From Psychrobacillus psychrodurans (lineage in GTDB: Bacteria > Bacillota > Bacilli > Bacillales_A > Planococcaceae): a stretch of 64,000 bases of DNA. The stretch covers positions 310,001 through 374,000 of the forward strand of contig FOUN01000002.1 in assembly GCA_900114885.1 (NCBI GenBank), read 5' to 3'. The notes beneath the pieces are model-generated. The model was not told the origin of the DNA. It saw only the letters and a list, made by a program, of their open reading frames with translations, and made no database searches. Shown piece by piece: positions 8,795 to 22,854 of the stretch. A program made the translations under genes and the position numbers. Position 1 is the first letter of the stretch. Each line of letters starts with the position of its first letter.

Positions 8795-9720
8795 TGGAAG
8801 ATTTAACATTTATTATTGAAAATGAACAAGCAAAAGAGCGCATTGATAAAGCAATTGCATCTTTTGAATCAGATTGGTCACGTACACAAATTCAAAATTT
8901 TATAAAAGACGGCTTTGTAACAGTAAATAATGAGCCAGCAAAAACGAGCTATAAAGTAAAAGCTGGTGATGTTATTGTCGTTACACCTCCAGATGCTGTT
9001 CCACTTGATATTGTTGCCGAGAACTTGAACTTAGAAATCATCTATGAGGATGAAGATGTAGTTGTTGTCTATAAACCTCGTGGAATGGTTGTACATCCTG
9101 CACCTGGACATACTACTGGAACACTAGTTAATGGTTTGATGTATCAAATTAAAGATTTGTCAGGTATTAATGGAGTTATGCGTCCTGGAATTGTGCATCG
9201 TATTGATAAAGATACGACAGGTCTTTTGATGGTTGCTAAAAATGATGTAGCACATGTCTCGTTAGTGGACCAACTTGTAAAGAAAACAGTTACTCGTAAG
9301 TACACAGCACTTGTGCATGGTCGCATTGCTCACGATAAAGGGACGATTGATGCTCCTATTGCTCGTGATAAAAAAGAAAGACAAAGTATGGCGGTAGTAG
9401 ATAATGGTAAGCACGCTGTTACACATTTTCGTGTTATAGAGAGATATGATAAATTTTCGTTAGTTGAATGCCAATTGGAAACTGGACGTACACATCAAAT
9501 CCGTGTTCATATGAAATATATCGGTTATCCACTTGCTGGAGATCCAAAATACGGTCCGAAAAAAACTATTAGTTTTGATGGACAAGTTTTACATGCAGGA
9601 TTATTAGGTTTTATTCACCCAAAAACGGGAGAATACTTAGAGTTCTCCTACCCACTTCCAGAGGATTTCACTAATTTGATACAAGATTTAAAAAATCAAT
9701 CATTGATTAATGAGGAATAG
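8794..9720 (+). CDS. rluD: RluD-type 23S rRNA pseudouridine synthase (YlyB)
   Basis: A 308-residue RluA-family synthase with an N-terminal S4 domain (about 15-75) and the catalytic motif HRIDKDTTGLLMVAKN, whose aspartate attacks uridine. The C-terminal motif GRTHQIRVHMKYIGYPLAGDPKYG is present across its usual positions. It likely modifies helix 69-type uridines in 23S rRNA; the exact target is inferred from family and context. The gene is coupled to lspA by a one-base overlap, and the promoter of the pyr operon lies within its 3' end. Confidence 0.9.
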   Translation: MEDLTFIIENEQAKERIDKAIASFESDWSRTQIQNFIKDGFVTVNNEPAKTSYKVKAGDVIVVTPPDAVPLDIVAENLNLEIIYEDEDVVVVYKPRGMVVHPAPGHTTGTLVNGLMYQIKDLSGINGVMRPGIVHRIDKDTTGLLMVAKNDVAHVSLVDQLVKKTVTRKYTALVHGRIAHDKGTIDAPIARDKKERQSMAVVDNGKHAVTHFRVIERYDKFSLVECQLETGRTHQIRVHMKYIGYPLAGDPKYGPKKTISFDGQVLHAGLLGFIHPKTGEYLEFSYPLPEDFTNLIQDLKNQSLINEE

Positions 9721-9731
9721 TACTCTATACT
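9703..9731 (+). promoter_or_regulatory. SigA promoter of the pyr operon
   Basis: TTGATT (9703-9708), a 17-base spacer, and TATACT (9726-9731). It overlaps the end of the pseudouridine synthase gene, with an expected start near 9738, just ahead of the PyrR-binding leader. Confidence 0.75.
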
Positions 9732-9776
9732 AGTGAAAGAAATAAGAAAAAATTATATAGCTTCACCTTTAATAAC

Positions 9777-10466
<690 letters not shown>

Positions 10467-10570
10467 GTAAAGAGAAAGCATCGACAAGCGCTGGAGATAA
10501 ACAGATATTGAGTAAGAAGCATATACTTCCAGGTCTATTAAAAAAATTATTTAAAAGGTAGGTAAAATTC

Positions 10571-11890
10571 ATGTCAAATGCCGTTTTAGATGTAAATGAA
10601 AAGCCATCCGGTGGGCAGCTCATCACTTTAAGTTTTCAACATATGTTTGCGATGTTCGGATCTACCATATTAGTACCACAGCTGGTAGGTTTAAGCCCTG
10701 CGATTGCATTGTTAACAAGCGGGATAGCAACAATTATCTTCTTACTCGTAACTAAATTCCAAGTACCAGCATATTTAGGATCGTCGTTCGCATTTATCGC
10801 ACCTATTCTTGTGGCAGTAAATGGGTTGAATGAATCGGGAAAAGCTATTAATCCGGGTAATGCCATGATCGGGGCAGTTTTCGTAGGATTAGTTTATGGA
10901 ATTGTGTCTCTTGTAATTTGGAAAAGTGGTTATAAATGGATTATGAAGCTTTTACCAGCAATTGTCGTAGGTCCTGTCATTATGGTAATTGGTCTCGGAT
11001 TGTCGAGTACAGCAGTCGATATGGCAATGAATATAACAAATGCAGAATCAGGCATAAAAGAATATAGCTTCCTGCACTTCTCAGCAGCTTTAGTTACATT
11101 GTTTACAGCGATCATCTGTACGGTATACTTCAAAAATATAATTAGTACAATGCCAATCTTAATAGGATTAGTTGTAGGTTATATATATTCCATTATCATC
11201 GGGATTGTTGATTTTACCGCAATAAAAGAAGCGAAATTGTTCGCTTCACCAGACTTTTTAGTTCCTGGAGTACATTATGATTTTGTTGTTACTTCAAATA
11301 TATTACTAGTGATGGTTCCAATCGTTATCGTCACTATCTCAGAGCATATTGGGCATCAGCTCGTGTTAGGGAAAGTTGTAGAAAGAGACTACATAAAAGA
11401 ACCTGGATTGCATAGGTCATTACTAGGTGATGGTCTAGGAACGTTAGTAAGTGCACTTATCGGTGGACCACCTAAAACTACTTACGGTGAAAACATTGGA
11501 GTGTTAGCAATAACTCGTATATATAGTGTTTATGTTATTTTGGGTGCAGCTGTAGTAGCGATCCTACTTTCGTTTTTTGGAAAAGCAATGGCAGTTATTT
11601 CTACGATACCAACAGCAGTTTTAGGCGGTGTATCTATCCTACTATTTGGGATAATCGCAGCAAGTGGGTTACGTATGTTAGTTGATGCAAAAGTAGATTT
11701 TGGCAATAGTAGAAATTTAGTCATTGCATCTGTAATCCTAGTAATTGGAATCGGTGGGGCAAAATTCATTGTCACAGAAGCTCTTAGTATTGAAGGGATG
11801 GCTTTAGCGGCAATTATCGGGGTTATACTAAATCTGATCCTACCAGGTAGAAAACAAGCAGAAAGTACAGATTTACATCAAACTAAATAA
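10571..11890 (+). CDS. pyrP: Uracil permease (NCS2 family)
   Basis: A uracil:proton symporter that supplies external uracil to the salvage route. The 439 residues contain about 12-14 hydrophobic segments. NCS2 motifs include QHMFAMFGSTILVP near the N-terminus and the loop GTLVSALIGGPPKTTYGENIGV, the substrate-binding signature of the family. The preceding 104 bases have no terminator or PyrR box, unlike B. subtilis, so it is likely co-transcribed with pyrR without a further attenuator. AAAGGTAGGT precedes the ATG. Confidence 0.94.
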   Translation: MSNAVLDVNEKPSGGQLITLSFQHMFAMFGSTILVPQLVGLSPAIALLTSGIATIIFLLVTKFQVPAYLGSSFAFIAPILVAVNGLNESGKAINPGNAMIGAVFVGLVYGIVSLVIWKSGYKWIMKLLPAIVVGPVIMVIGLGLSSTAVDMAMNITNAESGIKEYSFLHFSAALVTLFTAIICTVYFKNIISTMPILIGLVVGYIYSIIIGIVDFTAIKEAKLFASPDFLVPGVHYDFVVTSNILLVMVPIVIVTISEHIGHQLVLGKVVERDYIKEPGLHRSLLGDGLGTLVSALIGGPPKTTYGENIGVLAITRIYSVYVILGAAVVAILLSFFGKAMAVISTIPTAVLGGVSILLFGIIAASGLRMLVDAKVDFGNSRNLVIASVILVIGIGGAKFIVTEALSIEGMALAAIIGVILNLILPGRKQAESTDLHQTK

Positions 11891-12132
11891 TAGACCTTTT
11901 AAGAAGTTGAACAGTGAGTCAGCAAAAGGTTCGGATAGCAAGTTGGGACATGTAGCATGATCCTACTACTTGTCTATGCAAAAACGAACCTTCTCGAAAC
12001 TTTTTCGAGGAGGTTTTAACATTTACTAAACAAGCCTCCGGCGGATGTCACAGACTTTATCGAGCTTCTCGAAAAAAATCTGGATGCAAATCCACCCAGG
12101 AGAATTTGATTTAAACAGAAAGGTGGATATTC
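11891..12132 (+). promoter_or_regulatory. pyrP-pyrB leader with a hairpin switch but no clear PyrR box
   Basis: ACCTTCTCGAAA-CTT-TTTCGAGGAGGT at about 11986-12013 forms a 12-bp hairpin with one wobble, followed by TTTTAAC. Upstream, AAGGTTCG near 11926 can pair with CGAACCTT at about 11983-11990, giving a competing structure. This looks like an attenuator at the site used in B. subtilis, but the CAGAGAGGCT consensus is absent and the T-run is short. A GC-rich segment GCCTCCGGCGGATGTCACAG at about 12032 may be an inserted dispersed repeat. Confidence 0.5.
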
Positions 12133-13011
12133 ATGGAAAATTTAGTATCAATGAAAGACTTATCGGCGGATCAAATACATCAGATATTAAAACAAACACA
12201 AGCGTTTCGTGATGGTACCACCTCAACTCTGAATAATAACTACATGGTATCGAACCTGTTTTTTGAGCCTAGCACTAGAACTAAGATGAGCTTTGAAATG
12301 GCTGAAAGAAAATTAAAATTAGATATCCTTCCTTTTGATGCTGGATTCTCTAGTACATTAAAAGGTGAAACACTTTATGACACAGTAAAAGTTCTAGAAT
12401 CCATTGGGCTAGATGTATTAATTATTAGGCATGAGCAAAATAATTATTTTGAAGAATTAGTTGGGAAAGTTAAACCTGCGATTATTAACGGGGGAGACGG
12501 TACAGGAAATCATCCAACGCAAAGCCTGTTAGATATTTATACAATTTGGCAAGAGTTTGGCACTTTACAAGATAAAGTAATCACGATTGTAGGAGATATC
12601 AACCATAGTCGTGTTGCTAGGTCTAATGCAGATGCACTTGCAAAATTAGGCGCACAAGTCCGATTTGTATGCCCGCCAGAGTGGCAGGGAGAGTTCGAAG
12701 CGTTTAATGAATTCGATGAGGTAATAGAAGATAGTGATGTTCTCATGATGCTCCGTGTTCAACATGAGAGACATGATGGGAAGACAACATTTTCTAAAGA
12801 GCAATATCATCATTTATATGGTCTAACAATAGAACGTGAACGGAAAATGAAAAAAACTGGAATTATCTTACATCCAGCGCCATTCAATAGAGGCGTGGAA
12901 ATAGCTAGTGAGTTAGTAGAATGTGATCGGTCAAGGATATTTAAGCAAATGGAAAATGGTGTTTATGTTCGCATGGCTGTCATTGAAATGATTTTGAAAG
13001 GGAGAGAATAA
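12133..13011 (+). CDS. pyrB: Aspartate carbamoyltransferase catalytic chain
   Basis: Condenses carbamoyl phosphate with aspartate, the committed step of pyrimidine synthesis. The carbamoyl-phosphate loop [15 protein letters not shown] (near residue 44), [10 protein letters not shown] and the C-terminal [11 protein letters not shown] are intact. At 292 residues it is slightly shorter than B. subtilis PyrB (304). No regulatory chain gene is nearby, as expected for the unregulated trimeric Bacillus enzyme. AAAGGTGG precedes the ATG, and pyrC starts one base after the stop. Confidence 0.97.
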   Translation: MENLVSMKDLSADQIHQILKQTQAFRDGTTSTLNNNYMVSNLFFEPSTRTKMSFEMAERKLKLDILPFDAGFSSTLKGETLYDTVKVLESIGLDVLIIRHEQNNYFEELVGKVKPAIINGGDGTGNHPTQSLLDIYTIWQEFGTLQDKVITIVGDINHSRVARSNADALAKLGAQVRFVCPPEWQGEFEAFNEFDEVIEDSDVLMMLRVQHERHDGKTTFSKEQYHHLYGLTIERERKMKKTGIILHPAPFNRGVEIASELVECDRSRIFKQMENGVYVRMAVIEMILKGRE

Positions 13012-13012
13012 C

Positions 13013-14293
13013 ATGACAAAAATTATTCAAAACGTTCAAATAGTTAACAATGAAGGAAATCTAGAAACAACTGCTATTTTAGTTCAAGATGGAAGAATTG
13101 CAGCAATCGGAGCGAGTATCGCATCAAATGGTGCTCAACTAATAGATGGTAAGGGACAATTACTTTCACCTGGCTTTATTGATGTACATGTTCATTTGCG
13201 TGAACCAGGGGGAGAGCATAAAGAAACGATTGAAACAGGAACGAAAGCAGCAGCAAAAGGTGGTTATACAACCATTTGCGCTATGCCAAATACAAGACCA
13301 GTACCTGACAGTGCAGAAAATTTCTCACATGTATTAGATTTAGTAGAGAAAAATGCACTTGTACGCGTATTACCGTATGGTTCCATTACAATTCGACAAG
13401 CGGGCAAAGAAAGAACAGATATCGAAGCTTTAAAAAATCTTGGAGCTTTTGCTTTAACAGATGATGGTGTTGGTGTACAGGAAGCTGGAACAATGCTAGA
13501 AGCAATGAAGGAAGCAGCAAAATTCAATATCCCGATTGTCGCTCACTGTGAAGATAACACACTTATCTACGGTGGCGTGATGCATAAAGGGAAACGCAGC
13601 GAAGAACTTGGTTTAAAAGGTATACCTTCTGTTTCTGAATCAGTACATATCGCGCGAGACATTTTACTCGCAGAAGCAGCAGGTGCGCACTATCATGTAT
13701 GTCATGTGAGTACGAAAGAATCAGTACGAGTGATTAGAGCCGCTAAAAAAGCTGGTATTCAGGTTACAGCAGAAGTAAGCCCGCATCATTTATTACTATG
13801 TGAGGACGATATTCCATCAAATGACGCAGCATGGAAGATGAACCCTCCACTTAGAGCGAAAGAAGATATGATGGCACTGCGTGAAGGACTGGTAGATGGA
13901 ACCTTAGATTTTATCGCAACAGATCATGCTCCTCATACTGAGGAAGAAAAGTCATTTGGATTTGAGAAAGCTCCTTTCGGAATTGTCGGTTTAGAAACAG
14001 CATTCCCATTATTATATACTCACTTTGTTAAAACAGGCGATTGGACACTCAAGCAGCTATTGGAATACCTAACTATCAAACCAGCGGAAGTATTTGGATT
14101 TGAGTTTGGAAAGCTTGAAGTAGGTGCTCCAGCCGATTTAGTTTTATTAGATTTAGATAAAGAGCAAGAGATTGTGAAAGAAGCTTTTGTATCCAAAGGA
14201 AAGAATACACCATTTAACGGATGGGCCTGCAATGGTTGGCCACAACTTACAATGTATAACGGAGAAATCGTATGGCAGGAGGAACAAGCATGA
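13013..14293 (+). CDS. pyrC: Dihydroorotase
   Basis: A zinc amidohydrolase (type I, 426 residues) that cyclises carbamoyl aspartate to dihydroorotate. Metal-binding motifs are visible: [16 protein letters not shown] near residue 58, the [10 protein letters not shown] metal aspartate, [16 protein letters not shown] and [12 protein letters not shown] carrying the catalytic aspartate. Its TGA overlaps the ATG of pyrAA (ATGA), so translation is coupled. Confidence 0.97.
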   Translation: MTKIIQNVQIVNNEGNLETTAILVQDGRIAAIGASIASNGAQLIDGKGQLLSPGFIDVHVHLREPGGEHKETIETGTKAAAKGGYTTICAMPNTRPVPDSAENFSHVLDLVEKNALVRVLPYGSITIRQAGKERTDIEALKNLGAFALTDDGVGVQEAGTMLEAMKEAAKFNIPIVAHCEDNTLIYGGVMHKGKRSEELGLKGIPSVSESVHIARDILLAEAAGAHYHVCHVSTKESVRVIRAAKKAGIQVTAEVSPHHLLLCEDDIPSNDAAWKMNPPLRAKEDMMALREGLVDGTLDFIATDHAPHTEEEKSFGFEKAPFGIVGLETAFPLLYTHFVKTGDWTLKQLLEYLTIKPAEVFGFEFGKLEVGAPADLVLLDLDKEQEIVKEAFVSKGKNTPFNGWACNGWPQLTMYNGEIVWQEEQA

Positions 14294-15390
14294 AAACAAG
14301 ATACTTAATATTAGAAGACGGTACAGTATTTAAGGGAAATGCATTTGGAAGTGATGCAGGAACAATTGGTGAAGTAATTTTTACAACTGCAATGACAGGC
14401 TATCAGGAATCCATTTCAGATCCTTCTAACTGTGGGCAAATATTAACGTTTACGTATCCTATGGTTGGTAACTATGGTATAAATCCAGATGATTTTGAAG
14501 CTATAGAAATAGGACTTTCTGGAGTTGTTATTAGAGAGCTTGCAGAACAACCATCGAACTTCAGAAATACTGCTACTATAAGTGAATTTTTAGTTGCTAA
14601 AAACGTTCCCGGAATTGAAGGAATTGATACAAGAAAGCTAACACGTATTATTCGTATGCACGGTTCATTAAAAGGAAGGCTTACCAATGCAGAAGAAGAG
14701 GTGAATGTGGAACAAATAGTACAAGAACTTCAAGCAACTGAACTTCCTAAAAATTTAGTAGAACAAGTTTCAATAACTCGACCATACCCAAGTCCAGGAC
14801 GTGGAAAAAGAGTGGTACTGGTGGACTTTGGTATGAAACATGGCATATTAAGAGAACTAAACAAACGTGATTGCGATATTATTGTAGTCCCATATAACAC
14901 TTCAGCAACTGAAATTCTAGGTATGTACCCGGATGGTGTCATGCTATCTAATGGACCTGGAGATCCAACTGATATTCCAGAAGCAATTGAAATGGTAAAA
15001 GGAATTATCGGAAAAGTACCGATTTTCGGAGTATGTCTTGGACATCAACTTATTTCACTGGCAAGTGGTGCTAAATCCTTCAAATTGAAATTTGGTCATC
15101 GCGGAGGAAATCACCCAGTAAAAGATTTAAGAACTGGTAGAACAGAGTTAACTTCTCAAAACCATGGTTATGCAATTGATGCAGATTCCATTGCACAAAC
15201 TGATCTGGAAATTACACATATAGCTTTAAATGATGGCACAGTAGAAGGAGTTAGACATACTAAGTTCCCGGTATTTTGTGTTCAGTTCCACCCAGAAGGA
15301 TCCTCAGGTCCAGAAGATTCAAAACATCTATTTGACGAGTTTATCAAATTAATGAATACAGAAAGCAAAAAGGAGAATTCACATGCCTAA
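14290..15390 (+). CDS. pyrAA: Carbamoyl-phosphate synthase small (glutaminase) subunit
   Basis: Hydrolyses glutamine and channels ammonia to PyrAB. The N-terminal small-subunit domain starts [16 protein letters not shown]. The C-terminal class I amidotransferase domain has the nucleophile in GVCLGHQL and the histidine/glutamate pair in [10 protein letters not shown]. The start at 14290 follows AGGAGGA and overlaps pyrC. An in-frame ATG 18 bases upstream lies before that site and is unlikely. The 366-residue length is normal. Confidence 0.97.
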   Translation: MKTRYLILEDGTVFKGNAFGSDAGTIGEVIFTTAMTGYQESISDPSNCGQILTFTYPMVGNYGINPDDFEAIEIGLSGVVIRELAEQPSNFRNTATISEFLVAKNVPGIEGIDTRKLTRIIRMHGSLKGRLTNAEEEVNVEQIVQELQATELPKNLVEQVSITRPYPSPGRGKRVVLVDFGMKHGILRELNKRDCDIIVVPYNTSATEILGMYPDGVMLSNGPGDPTDIPEAIEMVKGIIGKVPIFGVCLGHQLISLASGAKSFKLKFGHRGGNHPVKDLRTGRTELTSQNHGYAIDADSIAQTDLEITHIALNDGTVEGVRHTKFPVFCVQFHPEGSSGPEDSKHLFDEFIKLMNTESKKENSHA

Positions 15391-18300
15391 ACGTAAAGAT
15401 ATAAAAACAATACTAGTAATAGGTTCCGGTCCAATTGTTATCGGTCAAGCAGCTGAATTCGACTACGCAGGTACACAAGCTTGTATTTCACTTAGAGAAG
15501 AAGGCTATAGCGTTATTCTTGTGAATTCCAACCCTGCAACTATTATGACGGATACAGAAATTGCAGATAAAGTTTATATTGAACCTCTAACATTACCATT
15601 TGTTAGTAAAATCATTCGTAAAGAGCGTCCAGATGCAATATTACCTACACTTGGTGGGCAAACTGGTTTGAATATGGCAATTGAACTCGATGAATCTGGA
15701 ATTTTAGATGAACTAGGAATCGAAATACTAGGTACAAAACTAGAAGCAATTCATAAAGCAGAAGACCGAGATTTATTCCGTTCGTTGATGAATGAATTAA
15801 ATGAACCAGTTCCAGATAGTGATATTATCCATAATTTAGAAGAAGCGAAAGCATTTGTCGAGAGAATTGGTTATCCTGTTATCGTTCGTCCGGCATTTAC
15901 AATGGGTGGTACGGGCGGAGGTATTTGTTACAATGACGCCGATTTAGCTGAAATTGTGACAAGTGGTTTAAAATACAGCCCAGTTACTCAATGTTTACTT
16001 GAAAAATCGATTGCTGGATATAAAGAGATAGAGTACGAGGTAATGCGTGATTCTGCCGATAACGCCATTGTTGTATGCAATATGGAAAACTTCGATGCTG
16101 TTGGAATTCATACAGGGGATTCAATCGTAGTTGCTCCAACACAAACATTGTCTGACCGTGAAAACCAAATGCTTCGAAATGTATCTCTTAAAATAATTCG
16201 TGCACTTAAGATTGAAGGTGGATGTAATGTCCAATTAGCACTTGATCCGCATAGCTTCAATTATTATATTATCGAAGTTAACCCAAGAGTTAGCCGTTCT
16301 TCTGCACTGGCTTCAAAAGCAACTGGTTATCCAATCGCAAAACTTGCAGCTAAAATCGCAGTAGGTCTTACATTGGATGAGATGATGAATCCAGTTACTC
16401 AAAAAACATACGCTTGCTTCGAGCCTGCATTGGATTATATTGTAGCGAAAATTCCAAGATGGCCATTCGATAAATTCGAATCGGCTAAACGTAATCTTGG
16501 AACACAAATGAAAGCTACTGGGGAAGTAATGTCCCTAGGACGAACATTTGAGGAAGCAATACTTAAGTCAATTCGTTCACTAGAAACGGGTCATTTCCAT
16601 ATCGAAATGAAAAATAGCGAATCCATTACAGATGCCTGGATGGAAAAACGTATTCGTCGTGCAGGAGATGAGAGATTATTCTTCATAGGAGAAGCACTTC
16701 GCCGTGGAGTAACTGTTGAAACAATTCATGAATGGAGCCAAATTGATCTATTTTTCTTAAACAAACTTCAAAATATCGTGAAATATGAAGAAATTATTCA
16801 AAATAATCCGTTCAACCAAGAAGTCCTTTACAAAGCAAAACGCATGGGTTTTGCAGATAAAACTATTGCGAAATATTGGAATGTCACTGAATTAGAAGTA
16901 TATAACTTTAAAAAAGAAAATGGAATTGTACCAGTATACAAAATGGTCGATACGTGTGCAGGGGAGTTTGAGTCAGAAACACCATACTTCTACGGAACAT
17001 ACGAAGAGGAAAATGAATCCATTCGTTCAGAAAAGGAAAGCGTAATTGTACTAGGGTCAGGTCCGATTCGTATCGGTCAAGGGGTTGAGTTTGACTATGC
17101 TACTGTACATTCTGTGTGGGCTATTAAAGAAGCAGGCTACGAGGCGATTATTATAAATAATAACCCTGAAACAGTTTCAACCGACTTCTCCATCTCAGAT
17201 AAGTTATATTTTGAACCACTAACATTAGAAGATGTCATGCATATCGTTGACTTAGAGCAGCCGAAAGGTGTAGTTGTACAATTCGGGGGACAAACAGCGA
17301 TTAACTTAGCTGCTGGGCTCGAAGAAAGAGGAGTTAAAATTCTAGGTACAACGTTAGAAGACATTGACCGTGCTGAGAACCGCAACAAGTTTGAAGCGGC
17401 TCTACATGAAATAGATATTCCTCAGCCACTAGGTAAAACTGCAGTCTCTGTAGAAGAAGCTACAAGCATTGCCAATGAGATAGGGTACCCTGTATTAGTC
17501 AGACCTTCTTATGTACTTGGTGGTCGTGCAATGCAAATTGTATATAGTGAAGATGAGATCAAACATTATATGGAGCACGCAGTGGAAGCGAGCCCTGAAA
17601 AACCAGTATTAATAGACCGTTACTTAACTGGAACAGAAATTGAAGTAGATGCAATTTGTGACGGAGAAAATGTATTAATACCAGGAATTATGGAACATAT
17701 TGAACGTGCAGGAGTTCACTCTGGTGACTCAATTGCTGTGTATCCGCCACAAAAACTTTCTCAACAACAGATTGATACACTGGTAGATTACACAACAAGA
17801 CTTGCTAAAGGTTTGAAAATTGTTGGATTGATGAATATTCAATATGTCATTTCTAAGGATGAGGTTTACGTAATTGAAGTAAATCCACGTTCAAGTAGAA
17901 CAGTACCATTCTTAAGTAAAATCACATCTATCCCAATGGCAAATATTGCTACAAAAGCAATTTTAGGTCAAACGATTATTGAACAAGGATATTCACCGGG
18001 ACTTGCCCCAAATAGCCCTGGAGTGTATGTCAAAGTTCCAGTATTCAGTTTTGCAAAACTTCGTCGTGTAGATATTACGCTTGGACCTGAAATGAAATCT
18101 ACTGGAGAGGTAATGGGGAAAGATATTACACTTGAAAAAGCGTTATATAAAGGATTAGCAGCAGCTAGTATGGAAATCAAAGACCACGGCACGGTACTAA
18201 TGACTATATCGGATAAAGATAAAGAAGAGGGCACAGAAATTGCGAAAAGATTTTATGCAATAGGGTTCCGCATTATGGCAACACAAGGCACTGCAAAAGC

Positions 18301-18576
18301 AATTAAAAATGCAGGAATTCCAGTTGATATTGTAGATAAAATCGGTTCAAAAGGAACTACATTATTAGATGTAATTCAAAAAGGGGAAGCGCAATTTATC
18401 ATTAACACATTGACAAAAGGCATGCAGCCTGAACGAGATGGATTCCGTATTCGTAGAGAGTCTGTAGAAAATGGCATTCCTTGTTTAACTTCATTAGATA
18501 CTGCAGAAGCGATGCTCCGTGTTATTGAATCGATGACATTCTCTACGGAGACTATGAAACATCAGGAGGCTAAAGC

Positions 18577-18580
<4 letters not shown>
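15383..18580 (+). CDS. pyrAB: Carbamoyl-phosphate synthase large subunit
   Basis: The 1065-residue synthetase contains two homologous ATP-grasp halves. The first starts with [19 protein letters not shown] and the second, near residue 553, with [20 protein letters not shown]-terminal MGS-like allosteric domain contains [20 protein letters not shown]. It makes carbamoyl phosphate from bicarbonate, ammonia and two ATP. It overlaps pyrAA by eight bases and pyrK by four, in the normal pyr order. Confidence 0.97.
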
Positions 18581-20967
<2,387 letters not shown>

Positions 20968-20971
<4 letters not shown>

Positions 20972-21600
20972 GCTTAGAAAACAAAATTGCCAAGGCACTT
21001 CTTAATGTTGGTGCAGTTGCATTAAAACCTAACGACCAGTTCACATGGGCTTCTGGTATCAAATCTCCAATCTACTGTGATAACAGAATTACAATGTCTT
21101 CTCCTACTATTAGAAAAGAAATTGCACAAGGATTAGTAGAAGCAATCGAGAAAAACTTCCCAGGAACAGAAGCAGTAGCAGGTACGGCAACTGCAGGTAT
21201 TCCACATGCTGCATGGGTAAGTGATTTAATGGAGCTGCCGATGATGTATGTCCGGTCAAAAGCAAAAGATCATGGCCGTGGCAATCAAATTGAAGGTAAA
21301 GTAATCGCAGGGCAAAAAGTAGTAGTGATAGAAGACTTAATCTCCACAGGTGGAAGCAGTCTAGTTGCAGTTGAAGCTCTTCAAAAAGAGGGTATAGAAG
21401 TACTAGGTGTTGTTAGTATATTTACTTATGGATTACCTAAAGCTGAACAAGCATTTGAAGAAGCAGGTATATCTTTTGTCAGCTTAACACACTATGATGC
21501 GTTAACATCTGCTGCAAAAGAAGCAGGAATAATTGGAGAAGAGGATATTCCAATGCTTTCTAAATGGCATAATGATTTAAAACAAGGCTTGTTGAAATAA
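20968..21600 (+). CDS. pyrE: Orotate phosphoribosyltransferase
   Basis: Transfers ribose-phosphate from PRPP to orotate. The 210-residue type I PRT carries the PRPP motif [14 protein letters not shown] and the catalytic-loop segment [15 protein letters not shown]. The ATG at 20968 follows GGGAGGA and overlaps the pyrF stop. An in-frame ATG 15 bases upstream lies before that site. It is the last gene of the pyr operon, followed by a strong terminator. Confidence 0.97.
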
Positions 21601-21608
21601 CTTATAGT

Positions 21609-21643
21609 AAAACGATCTCCCTAACAAAAGGAGATCGTTTTCT
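21609..21643 (+). terminator. Intrinsic terminator of the pyr operon
   Basis: Perfect 12-bp arms AAAACGATCTCC and GGAGATCGTTTT around a 9-base loop, with the right arm running into TTTT. Confidence 0.92.
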
Positions 21644-21760
21644 TATAGAGAAACATATACCTGGACACACGATTAAAATAAGTACCGAGATTAATTTATT
21701 TATTTCCATATGTGCTATTTGCTTTGGTATTTGTTATATTATGAGTTAGCGATATTGGAT

Positions 21761-21779
21761 TCCGTTTAATTTAAACGGA
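21761..21779. promoter_or_regulatory. 19-bp palindrome upstream of the HPr kinase-like gene
   Basis: TCCGTTTA-ATT-TAAACGGA, a perfect 8-bp inverted repeat with a 3-base centre, about 60 bases before the gene. It could be an operator or a short RNA hairpin; the protein that might bind it is not known. Confidence 0.45.
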
Positions 21780-21839
21780 CGGGACCATATAACTTAAGAT
21801 TTAATATGGAACTTGTTATTGAGAGGACGAGTGTAAGGT

Positions 21840-22757
21840 ATGAAGAATTTAATGGTGACAGATCTTGTGAATAGATTTTCTTTGGAAGTTTTATCTGGTC
21901 ACGATCAATGCCATCGGGTATTAAAGAAAACAAAAGTTCGACGTCCAGGGTTGGAGTTTATGGATAAATTTGATTTTATAGCAACGGAACATGTTCAAAT
22001 TTTAGGTAAAAATGAAATAAGCTACTTACATACACTCCAAGAAGAAGAATGTAAATTACGAATAGGCAATATTATTAAATACGATCCGCCCTGTATAATA
22101 ATTACATCTAATCAAGAGGAGCCACCAGGATTAATACAATATTGTGTTGAAAATGAAATACCATTACTGCGCACATTTGATTCCACTAGCGAAGTAAGTG
22201 CAAAACTTGATGCATTCGTTGTTAAAGCTATGGCACCAGAGATTTCGATACATGGTGTTTGTGTGAATGTGTCCGGAATGGGGATATTGTTACGTGGTAA
22301 ATCAGGTGTAGGTAAAAGTGAAACAGCTCATACATTGATTGGACGCGGTCATAGATTAGTTGCAGATGATATTGTCGTTTTAAAAAAGCTAAGTCCACAG
22401 ACGCTTTTGGGATCTCATAATGAAAAAAACAAAGAATTCTTGGCTTTGCGAAGTATTGGATTATTAAACGTAGTCCGTCTGTATGGTCGTACAGCATTTC
22501 AAGAGGAAACACGTATAGCATTAGATATTGAGTTAACTAAATGGGAAAGCAATACATTGAATAATGAGTTAGAATTGGAAACTAAGTTTATAGATTATAT
22601 GGGCGTTCAGATACCTCATATTCAAATTCAGTTACAACCAGGTCGTGATGTAGCAGGTCTTATTGAAGCTGCCGCAAATAATTGGTATCTAAAGCAGCAA
22701 GGATATAGTGCTGCAGAAGAATTTGTGAAAAGACTAGAGCAAGAAATGGAAGATTAG
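21840..22757 (+). CDS. Divergent HPr kinase/phosphorylase-like protein
   Basis: The 305-residue protein has the two-domain HprK plan: an N-terminal domain (VTDLVNRFSLEVLSG, RRPGLEFMDKFDFI) and a kinase domain with HG at 138-139, the P-loop GKSGVGKS at 153-160 and the metal pair in HRLVADD at 171-177. HprK phosphorylates Ser46 of HPr in carbon catabolite control. The later signature departs from the family: LALRSIGLLNVVRLYGRTAF replaces the usual EIRGLGIINVMTLFGAGA region, and IQLQPGRD replaces PVRPGRN. In B. subtilis hprK sits beside lgt and not after pyrE, so this is probably a paralogue. GAGAGG lies rather far upstream; an in-frame ATG at 21852 is another possible start. Confidence 0.75.
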   Translation: MKNLMVTDLVNRFSLEVLSGHDQCHRVLKKTKVRRPGLEFMDKFDFIATEHVQILGKNEISYLHTLQEEECKLRIGNIIKYDPPCIIITSNQEEPPGLIQYCVENEIPLLRTFDSTSEVSAKLDAFVVKAMAPEISIHGVCVNVSGMGILLRGKSGVGKSETAHTLIGRGHRLVADDIVVLKKLSPQTLLGSHNEKNKEFLALRSIGLLNVVRLYGRTAFQEETRIALDIELTKWESNTLNNELELETKFIDYMGVQIPHIQIQLQPGRDVAGLIEAAANNWYLKQQGYSAAEEFVKRLEQEMED

Positions 22758-22770
22758 TGAAGAATACATA

Positions 22771-22812
22771 AAAAGCGCCCACCGTATTTATTTTAACGGT
22801 GGGTACTTTTTA
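22771..22812 (+). terminator. Intrinsic terminator after the HPr kinase-like gene
   Basis: CCCACCGT and ACGGTGGG arms, extended by AAAAG/CTTTT, followed by T-rich sequence. Confidence 0.88.
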
Positions 22813-22854
22813 TGCTTTAAAAAATATTTTTTATTTTCAAATAAAATTATAGAC

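Noticed and set aside
10467-10570. Possible attenuator between pyrR and pyrP
   Set aside because: No PyrR-binding consensus and no terminator hairpin; only a fragment GACAAGCGCTGGAG that resembles the dispersed repeat.
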